A DNA stretch of 64,000 bases. It comes from Actinotalea alkalitolerans. GTDB lineage: Bacteria; Actinomycetota; Actinomycetes; Actinomycetales; Cellulomonadaceae. Location: positions 1 through 64,000 of the forward strand of contig NZ_JAMBPP010000019.1 in assembly GCF_023369855.1 (NCBI RefSeq). The letters are read 5' to 3'. A program made the position numbers and the translations under genes. This document shows positions 17,825-27,700 of the stretch, in pieces; position 1 is the stretch's first letter, and every line of letters starts with the position of its first letter. A model generated the notes under the pieces. The model saw nothing but the letters and a program-made list of their open reading frames with translations. It was not told the DNA's origin and searched no databases.

Positions 17825-19387
17825 GTGAAGGACGCGGACGTTGTCGGCCTGCTCGCCGACGTGCTCGCCCTAGGAGGGTTTCGAGTCTTTCGGGGCGATA
17901 GCGATACCCGGCCGCACCTCCTCGGGCTCCACCAGCAGAAGGGCCTGCTCGCGATCGAGGTTGCGCGCGACGGCGCCGCTGGGCGCATCGAGCTGAACCG
18001 CCGCATCTCGAACCTCCGCCAGGACATCCCCGCGGTCGCCGACGTCTCCATCGGACGCAGGGTCATCCAGGAGACTGGCGTACCCACAGCAGATGGCGTG
18101 CTCAGCGTAGAAGAGGCGGTGGGTGCGGACTGGCTGGACCTTCTCCCGTCGAAGCCACTCGACGCCGACGTCGCGCGCGAGTTGGTGAGCAGACTCGCAC
18201 CGCTCATCACGTTCGACACCGTCTCCCGTGGGCCGCTCAGCGATCAGGGAGCGGGTGCGCGAGCCGCCGCGCGAGTCACCCTCGACGAAGAGCAGGCCGC
18301 CGTCGCAGTGCGCGCGGTCGATGAAGTGCTTCTCGTCACCGGCCCCCCAGGAAGCGGGAAGACACTCGTCCTCGCCGCCCGCGCGCGCTGGCTTGCCGAT
18401 CAGCACCCGGACTGGCAGATCCAGATCCTTTGCTTCAACCGCCTCCTCGCCCCGCACCTCAGGCGGCTCGTCGCGGACCAGCCAAACGTCCAGGTGGCGA
18501 CCTTCGGACGGTTCGTCTCGAACCACGGGTTCAGGATCAGCATGGAGGGCGAGGAGGAAGCGAGGCGGGACGTAGCCCGCGAGCTCCGCCATGCCCGCCA
18601 CGTAGTCGACGCGATCTTGGTTGACGAGTGGCAGGACTTCCTCGGCGCGTGGACGACGTTCCTCTTCGCGCTGGTGCGTCCCGGCCGTGGTGGGATCGCG
18701 CTCGCCGGGGATCCCAAGCAGGCCCTCTACCGCGACGCCAGCATGCTGGAGGCGCTCGCAGGTCACCACGTGGATGAGGTGGAGCTGACCGTTCCATACC
18801 GATCCACGCGGCAGATCCTGGAAGTGACTTCAGCTTTGGATGATGCCCTCGAAGTGGAGCGGCGCGACCTGGCGCCCGACGGCCCCCCGGTTGACTTGGT
18901 GTACGCGAACAACCTGAGAGACCAGACCACGGCCATCGCCACGGACATCGCTGCGGTCCTTCGGGAGGGCTCACGGTCCCCAGGGGATATCGCCGTTCTC
19001 TACACCCGCCGTTTCCAGCTGGGCTCCGTGTGCAACGCTCTCAAGGCCGAAGGGATCGAACCCCAGGTGGCCCTCCCTCGGGACGCGGATCAGCTGGACC
19101 TGACCGAGAACAAGGTCAAGGTGATGACCGTGCACTCAGCCAAGGGGCTCGAGTTCGAGGCGGTCTTCCTCTGCGGCCTTGAGTACCTCCCTGGTCTCGA
19201 AGCCGCAGGCGGTCCCCAGCAGGCGAGGACCGGCTACGTTGGCGCGACTCGAGCGAAGGACCAGCTCGTCATCACGTACTCCAAGGACAATGCGTACCTC
19301 CAGCGGGTCCGCGGGGTTTCGAGGGATCTGCTGCGCCAGTGGGTGTGGCCTGACGACTACCAGGGGACCGCACGTGGCAACGCTTGA
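17825..19387 (+). CDS. UvrD/Rep-like superfamily 1 helicase-related protein
   Basis: A 520-residue protein from GTG 17825. The first 140 residues form a separate domain with the pattern LLGLHQQKGLLAIEV, perhaps a degraded nuclease-like fold. The helicase core follows: Walker A (TGPPGSGKT) near residue 173, Walker B (ILVDEWQDF) near 266, GDPKQALYRDAS near 300, VHSAKGLEFEAVFL near 436 and GATRAKDQLVITYS near 473. It is shorter than true UvrD (about 720 residues) because the 1B/2B insertions are reduced; it resembles the helicase-like ATPases found beside NERD and nuclease genes in defence islands. Its stop lies 14 bases inside the next gene, implying translational coupling. Confidence 0.8.
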   Translation: MKDADVVGLLADVLALGGFRVFRGDSDTRPHLLGLHQQKGLLAIEVARDGAAGRIELNRRISNLRQDIPAVADVSIGRRVIQETGVPTADGVLSVEEAVGADWLDLLPSKPLDADVARELVSRLAPLITFDTVSRGPLSDQGAGARAAARVTLDEEQAAVAVRAVDEVLLVTGPPGSGKTLVLAARARWLADQHPDWQIQILCFNRLLAPHLRRLVADQPNVQVATFGRFVSNHGFRISMEGEEEARRDVARELRHARHVVDAILVDEWQDFLGAWTTFLFALVRPGRGGIALAGDPKQALYRDASMLEALAGHHVDEVELTVPYRSTRQILEVTSALDDALEVERRDLAPDGPPVDLVYANNLRDQTTAIATDIAAVLREGSRSPGDIAVLYTRRFQLGSVCNALKAEGIEPQVALPRDADQLDLTENKVKVMTVHSAKGLEFEAVFLCGLEYLPGLEAAGGPQQARTGYVGATRAKDQLVITYSKDNAYLQRVRGVSRDLLRQWVWPDDYQGTARGNA

Positions 19388-22300
19388 ACTGCTGGGAGAG
19401 TACGAGGGTCCGGGCGAGCAGAAGACGGCCGAGCGTCTCGCCGCCGAGCTACCGGCGAGGTGGCTCATCCTCGCCGGGCGAAAGCTCCCCGGTGAGAACA
19501 GGGACGACGTCGACCTCATCGTCATCGGCGAGCACCGTGTCTTCGTGCTCGAGGAGAAGGCATGGGGCCCGCGCGTCGTTGTCGACGACAATCGGTGGCT
19601 CGTTGGCGACGATTGGCGTATCAATCCACTCAACCGCAACGGGCAGCTTGCCCGTAAGGTCGCCGGCCTCCTTCGCGACAGGGTCCGCGGATACAAGGAC
19701 CTGAGGGGCCGGCACGTTCTCTCCGGTGTTGTCCTGAGCCACGATCGACTCGCCCTGGTGCAGGGGGCCCATCACGATCCCAGCGAGCGCATCTACCCCC
19801 TCGCGATCGCCGCGGCCGAGATCGCACGCCTCGACCGCGAAGAACCCGAAGGGATCCACCGCGTGCGCGACGGCGTCATCGGCTTCCTCCGCGGTATGCC
19901 GCCTGTAGGCGCGCGCGCACACAGCCTCGGCGACTACACGATCACCGGACGGATCGAGGTTCCCGGCACCGCGCTCGGCTACACCGCCGAGACCGGGGCG
20001 GGTCACGAAGTGGTGCTCAAGTGCTACCGCACAGCGGAGCTTGCTGAGCACGGTGACCCCCGCCTGTTCCTCGAGCGGGAGACTCGAGCCCTGAACCGCC
20101 TGGCAGACCTCAATCGCACGTGGCGGCCCCTCCCCTTCTTCAGTTCGGACGAGCACGGGCTGTTCGTCGTCCCAGTTGTGCCCCCGCTCGAGCGTCGAAG
20201 CCTCGCGGCGTCGGTTCGGGAGGCGGACCCCGCCCGCCCGGAGGGTCACCTCGAGCGAGAGGTCGCTCGGAGAGTTACTGCGGACGCGTTTAGTGCCTTG
20301 GCGGAGGTCCACGGGCTCGGGCTGGTTCACCGGGCCCTTCATCCCACGCGCGTGTGGCTTGGCCGTGGGCTCAGAGTGATCTTCAGCGACTTCCACCTGG
20401 CTCGGATCGCCGGCGACGTGTCGGTGGCACTTTGGGCGCCGGACTTCGACGTCAGTGAGGACTACCGCGCACCCGAGTGCGCGACCAACGTCGCGCTCGC
20501 ACTGCCTGCGTCGGACGTCTTCAGCCTCGCCTTGTGCCTGGCTACCTGGCTCCTCGGCGCCGAAGCCACCGACCTGAGCCACGACCAACTCTCCGAGGCG
20601 CTCGGCCGGGAGTGGTCGTGGGCGGGTGATCTGGTCGCCGCACTGCATCCAGATCCGGCCCAGCGGCCGACGGCGGAAGAGCTCGGTGAGCGACTGACTG
20701 CGCCGGTTGTGGTCGTGCCGCCCTCGCGCGAGCCGATCGACATCGAGGAGGGCGCGCTCATCGACGACCGCTACGAGGTTAAGCGAAGCCTCGGCGCAGG
20801 CGGTTTTGCCCAGACCTGGTTGGTCTATGACAGGCGGACGGAGCAGTCGAAGGTACTCAAGGCATTCCTCCGCGACCTGCCCGCTGAAGCCATGCGGGAG
20901 TACCGCGCCGCGGAGAAGCTCCGGCACGAGCGCTGTGCCCGGGTGTACGACGTGCAGGCCGACACGTCACCGCACTACCTGGTGAGCGAATACATCGAAG
21001 GGGTCAACCTTGCCGACGTCCAGCCTGTCCCAGAGGTTGATCAGCTCCGGGGGATCGCTTCCGACGCGCTTGAGGCCTTGGCCTACATTCACGGCAAGGA
21101 GCAGGTGCACGGCGACATCACGCCCACCAACGTCATCGTCGACGCCTCGATGCGGGCGACCCTGATCGATTTCGGACTGAGCGTGCACCGTGGCGACCCC
21201 CTGGCGGGCTGGCATCCCCGCTTCTGCGCGCCGGAGGTCCGCGCCGGTGGAGGCGCTTCCGCCTCGGCTGACCTGTTCGGGCTCGGGGCCTCGTTGATCT
21301 ACCTGATGTTGGGTCGAGACGCGGTCTCGGTCCCCGGCTCGGGTGCGGCGAGACTGCAACCTCCCACCGCGGCCGAGCGCGAGCTGTGGGGCCCTCGCGG
21401 AGCAGCGCTGCTCGACGCGCTGTTCGCAGCAGTCGCCCTCGACCCGATGAGTCGGCCGGCTACGGCCCAGGATCTCCTCGAAGCGGTCCGCACGACACTC
21501 TTGCCGGACCCGCCACCATCGATGGACGAGTTCAAGGTCAATCCCACAGTCGACTCGTTGAGGCGGCTCTACCGTGCCAGCTCGGCCGGGAATGCCGGAA
21601 ACCGCGGCCTGGACGATGAGTTCGCGAAGACCACGTACGTGCCGACCCTGCTGGACTCGGAGCTGACGCCTCGAATCCTCGAGGGTGACCTCAGTGTCGT
21701 CCTGCTCACCGGGAACCCCGGCGATGGAAAGACGTCGTTCCTCGTCCGCCTGGGCGAGCACCTCAAGGGCCGCGGCGCAGTCTCACGGCGGTGGGACGAA
21801 GCCGGGTACCACCTCGAGCTGGATGGCCGCTCCTTCCGCGCGGTCTTCGACGCAAGCGAGTCGCATGGCGCCCAGAGCAGCGACGATCTGGTTCTCGAGG
21901 CACTCGCACCGGCGGCCGCATGTCCTGAGACCGAGGTCGCACTCATCGCGGTCAACGATGGTCGCCTCCGACAGTTCTTCGACGCCCACGAGGGCGACCT
22001 GGAAGAGATGGCCCTGGCGGTCAGAGCGGAGCTGGACGGCCGTGCCTCGCTCGATGCTCGGGTTGCCGTCGTCGACTTGAAGCGGCGATCGCTGGCAGGT
22101 CGGCCAGCCGCACCAGGTCTTGGGCAGCGCACGCTGGCCGAGCTCACCCGACCGGAGCTGTGGGCCGCATGTGGTGAGTGCAGAGCGCGGACCGCCTGTC
22201 CGATCTACGCGAATCAGGCCCTGCTCTCGGGCGTCGGCGCCGAAGCCTTCGCTGAGCTGGTGCTGACGAGCCATCTACGCCGACGGAGAAGAGCAACCTT

Positions 22301-23126
22301 TCGAGACCTCCGCTCGGCTGCCGCGTTCTCGCTCACGGGCGATCGCGCATGCACCGACGTCCACGAGGTGGTCGCTAGCGGACGAGACGCGCGCCTCCTC
22401 GATAGAGCGCGGGCGTTCGACCTCGCCTTCTCGGTCGGCAGCCACGACTACCTCGTTGATGAGTGGGCGCAGCTTGACCCGGGTTCGGTGCCGGCGCCCG
22501 TGGTGGACGCTCTGCGCCGTCAAGCGGAGCGAACTGATCCGGCGGCGAGCTACCCAACTGCCGCAACGGCGGCGAGAGCAGCCTTCTTTGGGGCCTGGCA
22601 GCGGGACAAGGTGAGCAGAGCGGATCTGCGCGCCTACCGCTACCTGGACGAGTTCGTTGAGATGCTCACCAGTGTTGACCCCGAGCCCACCAAGGCGAGG
22701 ATCCTTCTCGGCATGAGCCGCCTTGTGGGAGCATTCGGCTTCTCGGGAACGGGTCTGGCGATCCGGTCTGGCGATGCCAACGCCGAGTACTCGGTGCTCA
22801 AGGTGGTGCCCCAGCAGGGGTTCGCCATTGATGTCGCTATGAACTCAAGCCGATTTGTCGAGTCCGTACCGGATTTCCTTCTTCTCTCGCACCGCAATGG
22901 ACCGCGCATCGCTCTGACCCTTGACACGGCAGAGGTCATCCTTCGCGCGGCCGACGGGGAGATCGTCAACGATCAAGGGGCCGACTCTGTGCTGCAAGAG
23001 ATCGATGGATTTGCGAGCCAATTGTCGCGCGAAGCCGCTGACGCGGTCCTTATCGTCGACTCAACCGGGAGCGTGGCTACGGCCACACGAACCGAAGGCT
23101 CGATCCGGTTGGAGCTCCCCGCATGA
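19374..23126 (+). CDS. NERD domain - pseudokinase - Ser/Thr kinase - P-loop ATPase fusion (PglW/DptF-like)
   Basis: A 1250-residue protein from GTG 19374, which overlaps the upstream gene by 14 bases. Residues 8-135 are a NERD domain (DDVDLIVIGEHRVFVLEEKAW). Residues about 188-440 form a kinase fold without catalytic residues: HRALHPTR replaces HRDLKPxN, although DFH remains. Residues 465-710 form a second kinase that looks active: GAGGFAQTW loop, Lys496, HGDITPTN near 580 and DFG near 600. A P-loop ATPase follows (TGNPGDGKTSF near 780), with a cysteine cluster (CGECRARTACPIYAN). NERD plus kinase recalls PglW of BREX type 2. The ATPase third, followed by two specific partner genes, recalls DptF. 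I know of no described protein with both. It probably senses infection and phosphorylates or licenses its partners. Confidence 0.8.
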   Translation: MATLELLGEYEGPGEQKTAERLAAELPARWLILAGRKLPGENRDDVDLIVIGEHRVFVLEEKAWGPRVVVDDNRWLVGDDWRINPLNRNGQLARKVAGLLRDRVRGYKDLRGRHVLSGVVLSHDRLALVQGAHHDPSERIYPLAIAAAEIARLDREEPEGIHRVRDGVIGFLRGMPPVGARAHSLGDYTITGRIEVPGTALGYTAETGAGHEVVLKCYRTAELAEHGDPRLFLERETRALNRLADLNRTWRPLPFFSSDEHGLFVVPVVPPLERRSLAASVREADPARPEGHLEREVARRVTADAFSALAEVHGLGLVHRALHPTRVWLGRGLRVIFSDFHLARIAGDVSVALWAPDFDVSEDYRAPECATNVALALPASDVFSLALCLATWLLGAEATDLSHDQLSEALGREWSWAGDLVAALHPDPAQRPTAEELGERLTAPVVVVPPSREPIDIEEGALIDDRYEVKRSLGAGGFAQTWLVYDRRTEQSKVLKAFLRDLPAEAMREYRAAEKLRHERCARVYDVQADTSPHYLVSEYIEGVNLADVQPVPEVDQLRGIASDALEALAYIHGKEQVHGDITPTNVIVDASMRATLIDFGLSVHRGDPLAGWHPRFCAPEVRAGGGASASADLFGLGASLIYLMLGRDAVSVPGSGAARLQPPTAAERELWGPRGAALLDALFAAVALDPMSRPATAQDLLEAVRTTLLPDPPPSMDEFKVNPTVDSLRRLYRASSAGNAGNRGLDDEFAKTTYVPTLLDSELTPRILEGDLSVVLLTGNPGDGKTSFLVRLGEHLKGRGAVSRRWDEAGYHLELDGRSFRAVFDASESHGAQSSDDLVLEALAPAAACPETEVALIAVNDGRLRQFFDAHEGDLEEMALAVRAELDGRASLDARVAVVDLKRRSLAGRPAAPGLGQRTLAELTRPELWAACGECRARTACPIYANQALLSGVGAEAFAELVLTSHLRRRRRATFRDLRSAAAFSLTGDRACTDVHEVVASGRDARLLDRARAFDLAFSVGSHDYLVDEWAQLDPGSVPAPVVDALRRQAERTDPAASYPTAATAARAAFFGAWQRDKVSRADLRAYRYLDEFVEMLTSVDPEPTKARILLGMSRLVGAFGFSGTGLAIRSGDANAEYSVLKVVPQQGFAIDVAMNSSRFVESVPDFLLLSHRNGPRIALTLDTAEVILRAADGEIVNDQGADSVLQEIDGFASQLSREAADAVLIVDSTGSVATATRTEGSIRLELPA

Positions 23127-24745
23127 CATTCACCATCGGACCCAAAGCGTATAATTCGCTAGCCACGCCGCAGATCATCGACGTCGAGCTCAATGACGTC
23201 GATATTGACAGGATGATGACCCACCTCCTCGAGCTCGCAGTGAAGCAGGGCCGGCGGGGCGCCTCGCGCACGGATGCGACCGAGTACGACAAGTACTTGG
23301 ACCAACTTGCGTCCAATGCCCAAATCCTGGGCGTCCAGACCGCCGAGGGGCGCGCCGTCCTGGACGGGTGGGTGAGGGCGTCGGTGCTCCAGTTCGAACG
23401 TGGCGGGGTGCGGCGGGCGTATGCGCAGATGGGTTTCGTGCGGACGTTGACGGTCGCGTCCTACAGGAGCGGCCTGCCCAAGACGCCCGGCCGAAATCGC
23501 CGGGCCGACGTCCTGGCCTTCCGGAGCATGGTCCATGTGCTCACCGATCGCGGAGCACTCAATCCGCGACGCCATCTGCATGATCTCGTCCTGGGGACGT
23601 TCGGGCGCAACGTCGATCTCGGTGCATTTCCCTATAGCGAACCGAAGTTCGATGGGAGCGAGCCGGTCGATATCGATACGCTACTTGCGTTGCGATTCCT
23701 GGAGGGATTCGCACCTGCAACGAAGCACACGGACGTCAGCCCGGATGGTACAGCGGCTTTCGACCCGCCGGTGCCCAGCGCCGTTTTGCCCCTCGGCACG
23801 GACCTGGTCGACTTCTTGAATCTCTTTGGACCCGCGCTTCCCGTGGCTGAGGCCTACGCACACATGGCCGGTCTCGTCGCGTTGCGCCTGTTCCAGCTTC
23901 CCCTTCGGAGTGCCCGAACGGTGCGGCAGCTGCTTAAGGGAGAGGATCCTACGCTGGACCCTGGTCTTGAGATCTATTGTGACTTCACGCGGAAGCGAGG
24001 GAGCGCCTCGGACGAGCTAGCGGGAGCATGCATTCAGCGGGACCTTGAGGCGATGTCTGGGTTCTTCGGAGATCGGCTGCTCCTCCGCTCGGTCGGCTTG
24101 GCGGCGGACGTCCATCCGACGCTTCGGAAGAAGGAGGCGAACGCCGAGGGGCGCTTGGCCGCGATGGCGGGCGCACGGGATGATCCGATGGCCCAGATGG
24201 CTCTCGGGATGCAGCTCCAAACGATCCGCGCCGACATGGTGGAGAGGTCTGACGAGGACGGCCTCGCCTTTATCGAAGAGCTGAGTGCTTCGGACCTCGA
24301 TCTCGGGGACCAGTTGAAAGCTGTCCTCATCGAAGGCCTACGCAAGCGCGGTCTGGAGAACCAGGTGAAGTGGTTCTGGTCGACCGGCGGGGTCACCAAG
24401 GCCTACGGACTGATCACCGGCGTGCTCACCTCGAGGACCAGCTGGCGATACGCGCCCTCCGACGAACTGCTGACGACTCTCCTATGCATGTGCTTCGTAG
24501 AGGCGGACGGGAGTCGGACGACCAGCCGACTGACGATCAGGGAACTGCTTGACCGCCTTGACGGGCGGTTTGGGCTTCTCATCGACCGGCCGCCGGCTGA
24601 GTTCGATACCGCCGACGCGCGGAGCGGCAGTTCGGAGAACCTCGCCGCCTTCACGCGCCATCTGCAGCTGCTCGGCTGCTTTGAAGGGCTGTCGGACGAC
24701 TTCGACGCCCAGTTCGTTACCCGACCCCGGGAGTCTGTGCGATGA
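23123..24745 (+). CDS. unrecognised 540-residue protein of the defence operon
   Basis: Starts at an ATG overlapping the stop of the kinase gene by four bases and ends overlapping the next start by four, so it is translationally coupled on both sides. It has a GPKAYNSLATPQIIDVELN opening. Mixed helical sequence follows without membrane segments or known catalytic motifs. Conserved-looking stretches include YAQMGFVRTLTVASYRSG, DLVDFLNLFGPALPV and KWFWSTGGVTKAYGLITG. In gene order (ATPase, this gene, HerA-type gene) it occupies the place DptG has in DptFGH, but I cannot show homology. I expect a structural subunit that links the kinase-ATPase to the HerA protein. Confidence 0.7.
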   Translation: MTFTIGPKAYNSLATPQIIDVELNDVDIDRMMTHLLELAVKQGRRGASRTDATEYDKYLDQLASNAQILGVQTAEGRAVLDGWVRASVLQFERGGVRRAYAQMGFVRTLTVASYRSGLPKTPGRNRRADVLAFRSMVHVLTDRGALNPRRHLHDLVLGTFGRNVDLGAFPYSEPKFDGSEPVDIDTLLALRFLEGFAPATKHTDVSPDGTAAFDPPVPSAVLPLGTDLVDFLNLFGPALPVAEAYAHMAGLVALRLFQLPLRSARTVRQLLKGEDPTLDPGLEIYCDFTRKRGSASDELAGACIQRDLEAMSGFFGDRLLLRSVGLAADVHPTLRKKEANAEGRLAAMAGARDDPMAQMALGMQLQTIRADMVERSDEDGLAFIEELSASDLDLGDQLKAVLIEGLRKRGLENQVKWFWSTGGVTKAYGLITGVLTSRTSWRYAPSDELLTTLLCMCFVEADGSRTTSRLTIRELLDRLDGRFGLLIDRPPAEFDTADARSGSSENLAAFTRHLQLLGCFEGLSDDFDAQFVTRPRESVR

Positions 24746-27700
24746 CCGATGGAACGTCTGTTCTCGCCGATGCCCTGGCGGATGAGCTCGAACGCATGCT
24801 GAGCAGCGCAGCCGATGGGCACTGCGTCCGGGTCGACGACATCGACGAGAGGCTCGCCGCGCACCTGGCCCGGGACCTTGCCGGACGCGTAGCCGGGGCC
24901 GATGTGCTGATACTGCGTTCCAAGCCGCAGCTCGTGTCCGAGGTGGCGCCGGAGCGAGCCATCGAGCTCCGCAACCGGAAGCTGCGGCCCCTCCTCTTGC
25001 TGGTACCCCTCGGTGAAGGCGGCGCGGCGAGCTCGCTCGACAACTCGTTCGAGCGTCGCCCGGCACTTGACATCTTCAAAGCTGTCGAGGGCAAGCTTCG
25101 AGACCAGCTTCTCGGGAGCGCCGCGAGCGAGGGCGTGGCTCAGCTTCGCGCTGCCCGTCGCGGCCAGGCTGAGGCGTGGGCGGAGTTCTTGTCAGCGCTC
25201 TGCGTGGCCCCCACGGAGGAGACCCTTGGGCACAACCTTTGGCGGATCGGTTTGGTGCCCGACTTGGGGCCTGAGCCGTCGACCCGGCTGGCGTCGAATG
25301 CGATCGCCACGAAGGCGATCAGCCGGCCGACCCGGCCAACAAGCAGCCTCGACGAGCGGTTCAACTCCGGAGGCCTCGCCGACGGACCCTGGCGCGGATC
25401 GCTCCGGGCGTTTTGCCAGGCACAGCAGCTCACCAACCCTCACGCATGGGGTCGGCAGATCGCCGAGGCGCGCCCGGACCTGTCCTTCCACCTGTGGCAG
25501 CTGGCCGAGGCTATCAAGGACGACCTGGAGCGCTTGGAGCTTGAACCCTTCCTGCTGCCCGACGGACGAGTCGCCAGGAGCGGGCTGAAGCTGGGCGACG
25601 GCGGTGAGCTAACGCTTGAGGTGCCGGAAGGGCAGACCGCCTCACTCACCGTTGCCTGGAAGACACACCCGGCGAAGGTTGCGGCTGTACACAGCTGGCG
25701 GCTCGAGGTCCTGCCTCCCAGCGACATGCGAGAGGAGGATCCTGAGCCCCTGGCGCTTCAGATGGTCAAGGGCGACAAGCGCCGCGGAACGGTCAAGGTT
25801 GCCCTTGAGGATGACGCGCTCTCGTCAGGAAACCGATTCGTGGTGTCCCTGACCGCCGTCGGAGAGCACGGCGAACCTGTGAACCTGGTGGACGGCAGCA
25901 GTGCAACGGCCGACAGTCAGGAGTTCCAGATCCTCCTTGGCGGCGAGCCTCCGTCCCCCACGAGGCGCTCGGCCGCCGTGTCCCTTCCGGAGGCGGCAGT
26001 TCGCGCGGCACTGGATGGCATGGATGAACTCACCGAAGACCAGGTGACCTGGGATCTGCCCGGCCAGGTGTTCGGGCTCAGACTCGGTAACCGTCGCGCC
26101 GTTCAGATCAGAGTTTCCGCCGTCGTCATCGATCTTCAGCGACGGGCGGTGGAGGCCGCCGATCGTCCGATGCGGTTTCAGGCGACGGGGAGCTACGGGT
26201 CGGTCCTGGCGCCAGAGGCCGTCGAAGCGCGTGACCTCCTGCTACCAAGGGCGGTCAAGCGCGCGCGAACCGAGCTGCTCACCCTGATGAAGTCCCGCTT
26301 CCCTCGCAACACGGTCGAATCGCTCTCTTGGGACGATGAGGTTCGCGCCCTGGTCAGCGCCTACCTCGCTGCCTATCGGCGGGCACTGGAGAGCGCGGAG
26401 GACCGGGCGGCAATCAGGGAACTCTTGCTGCTGGACGGCTTGTCGCTCTCGGTTCGTCGAAGCAACACTACGGTGAATGCCGTTGTGCTCTCGCCCTTGC
26501 ATCCTCTGCGCTTGGCGTGGGTCGGCCAGCACGACGCCGCTCTGCGGGGTTGGGCGAACAGCCTCGTCGGGCTCATGCCCAAGCAGTCGCGCAAGGCTCA
26601 GGTGGACGTCGACCTGATGTCGCGGGTCGTCGCCTCGAACTGCCCGTTCACCGTCGTCGACGGCGATGACCGGCTCGCGGTGTACGCGGAGGAACTCACG
26701 CACGGCGCAGGTCTCTACCTGGTACCGGGTGACAGCGATAGCGAAGCGGCCGCGGAAGCGGTGGTCAGCGTGCTCGGACTCGAACGGAAGGGCTCTGCTC
26801 TCGTGGCGTCCTCCGGCCTCGTTGCCGAGCGACTCCGCGCCTACGAGATGTCCCATGACCCAGGTGAGGCGCTGCGCGTACTTGCCATCCGCCCTGGAGC
26901 GGGCCAAATGCTCTCCGGCGCCCTCGAGGAGTTCGTCAGGGGGGACGGCCTAGGTCAAGAGGAAGGTTCGACGGCCGAGGACCCCCACCGCCTCGAGGTG
27001 ACTGCCTACACCGATAGTGCCGCCTACTCTCGACCCGTTCCCGCGCTCCTGAGCCTCCAGCATGCACTTCGTGACGACAAGTTCGAACGCGGCAGCAACC
27101 ACCTCCTCCCGCCACTCGCTGTGGCCGTTCGCCCTACCGACCGGCTGCTTGAGGACGCCCAAGCGGCCCACCTAGCGCTGGTGCAGGACGTGGGTCGGTC
27201 TCGTGTCGGCTGGAGTGCAGCCTCGCCGAGGGCTGCCTCGTTTGGTGATCTGCTCGTTCCGGTCACAACCAGCCGCCGGGAAGGGGAGGGCGGCCTCGTC
27301 TGGGAGAGCGTGCCGGTCACAGGAAGCCGTCCCGCACGGAACGGTACTGACCTCGCGGGTGCTCACGGGGCGCATCAGCGGGCGCTCGGCCGCATGTTCG
27401 GACGGGAGGATGGTGCCGTGCCTGCCGTTCAGGTAGTGCTGGACGGTGACCACCTGGCGCAGAACCGATCGGTACATGAGCGCGCTGATTGGGTGGTTAG
27501 CGTCGACCGCTTTGTCGGCGTTGACCTCTACGAGTCTCCCCGATCCGGTGACAGCGACGCCTACATACTCGACTACGCGCCCGACTTCGTAGAGGGAATC
27601 GGAGATCGCCTCACGGTCACCACAGCTCATCGAGCCGAGGTCGAACACCTCCTTGCGTCCGCGATGACGGACCTTGGACTGCACGAGGTCACTCACAGTG

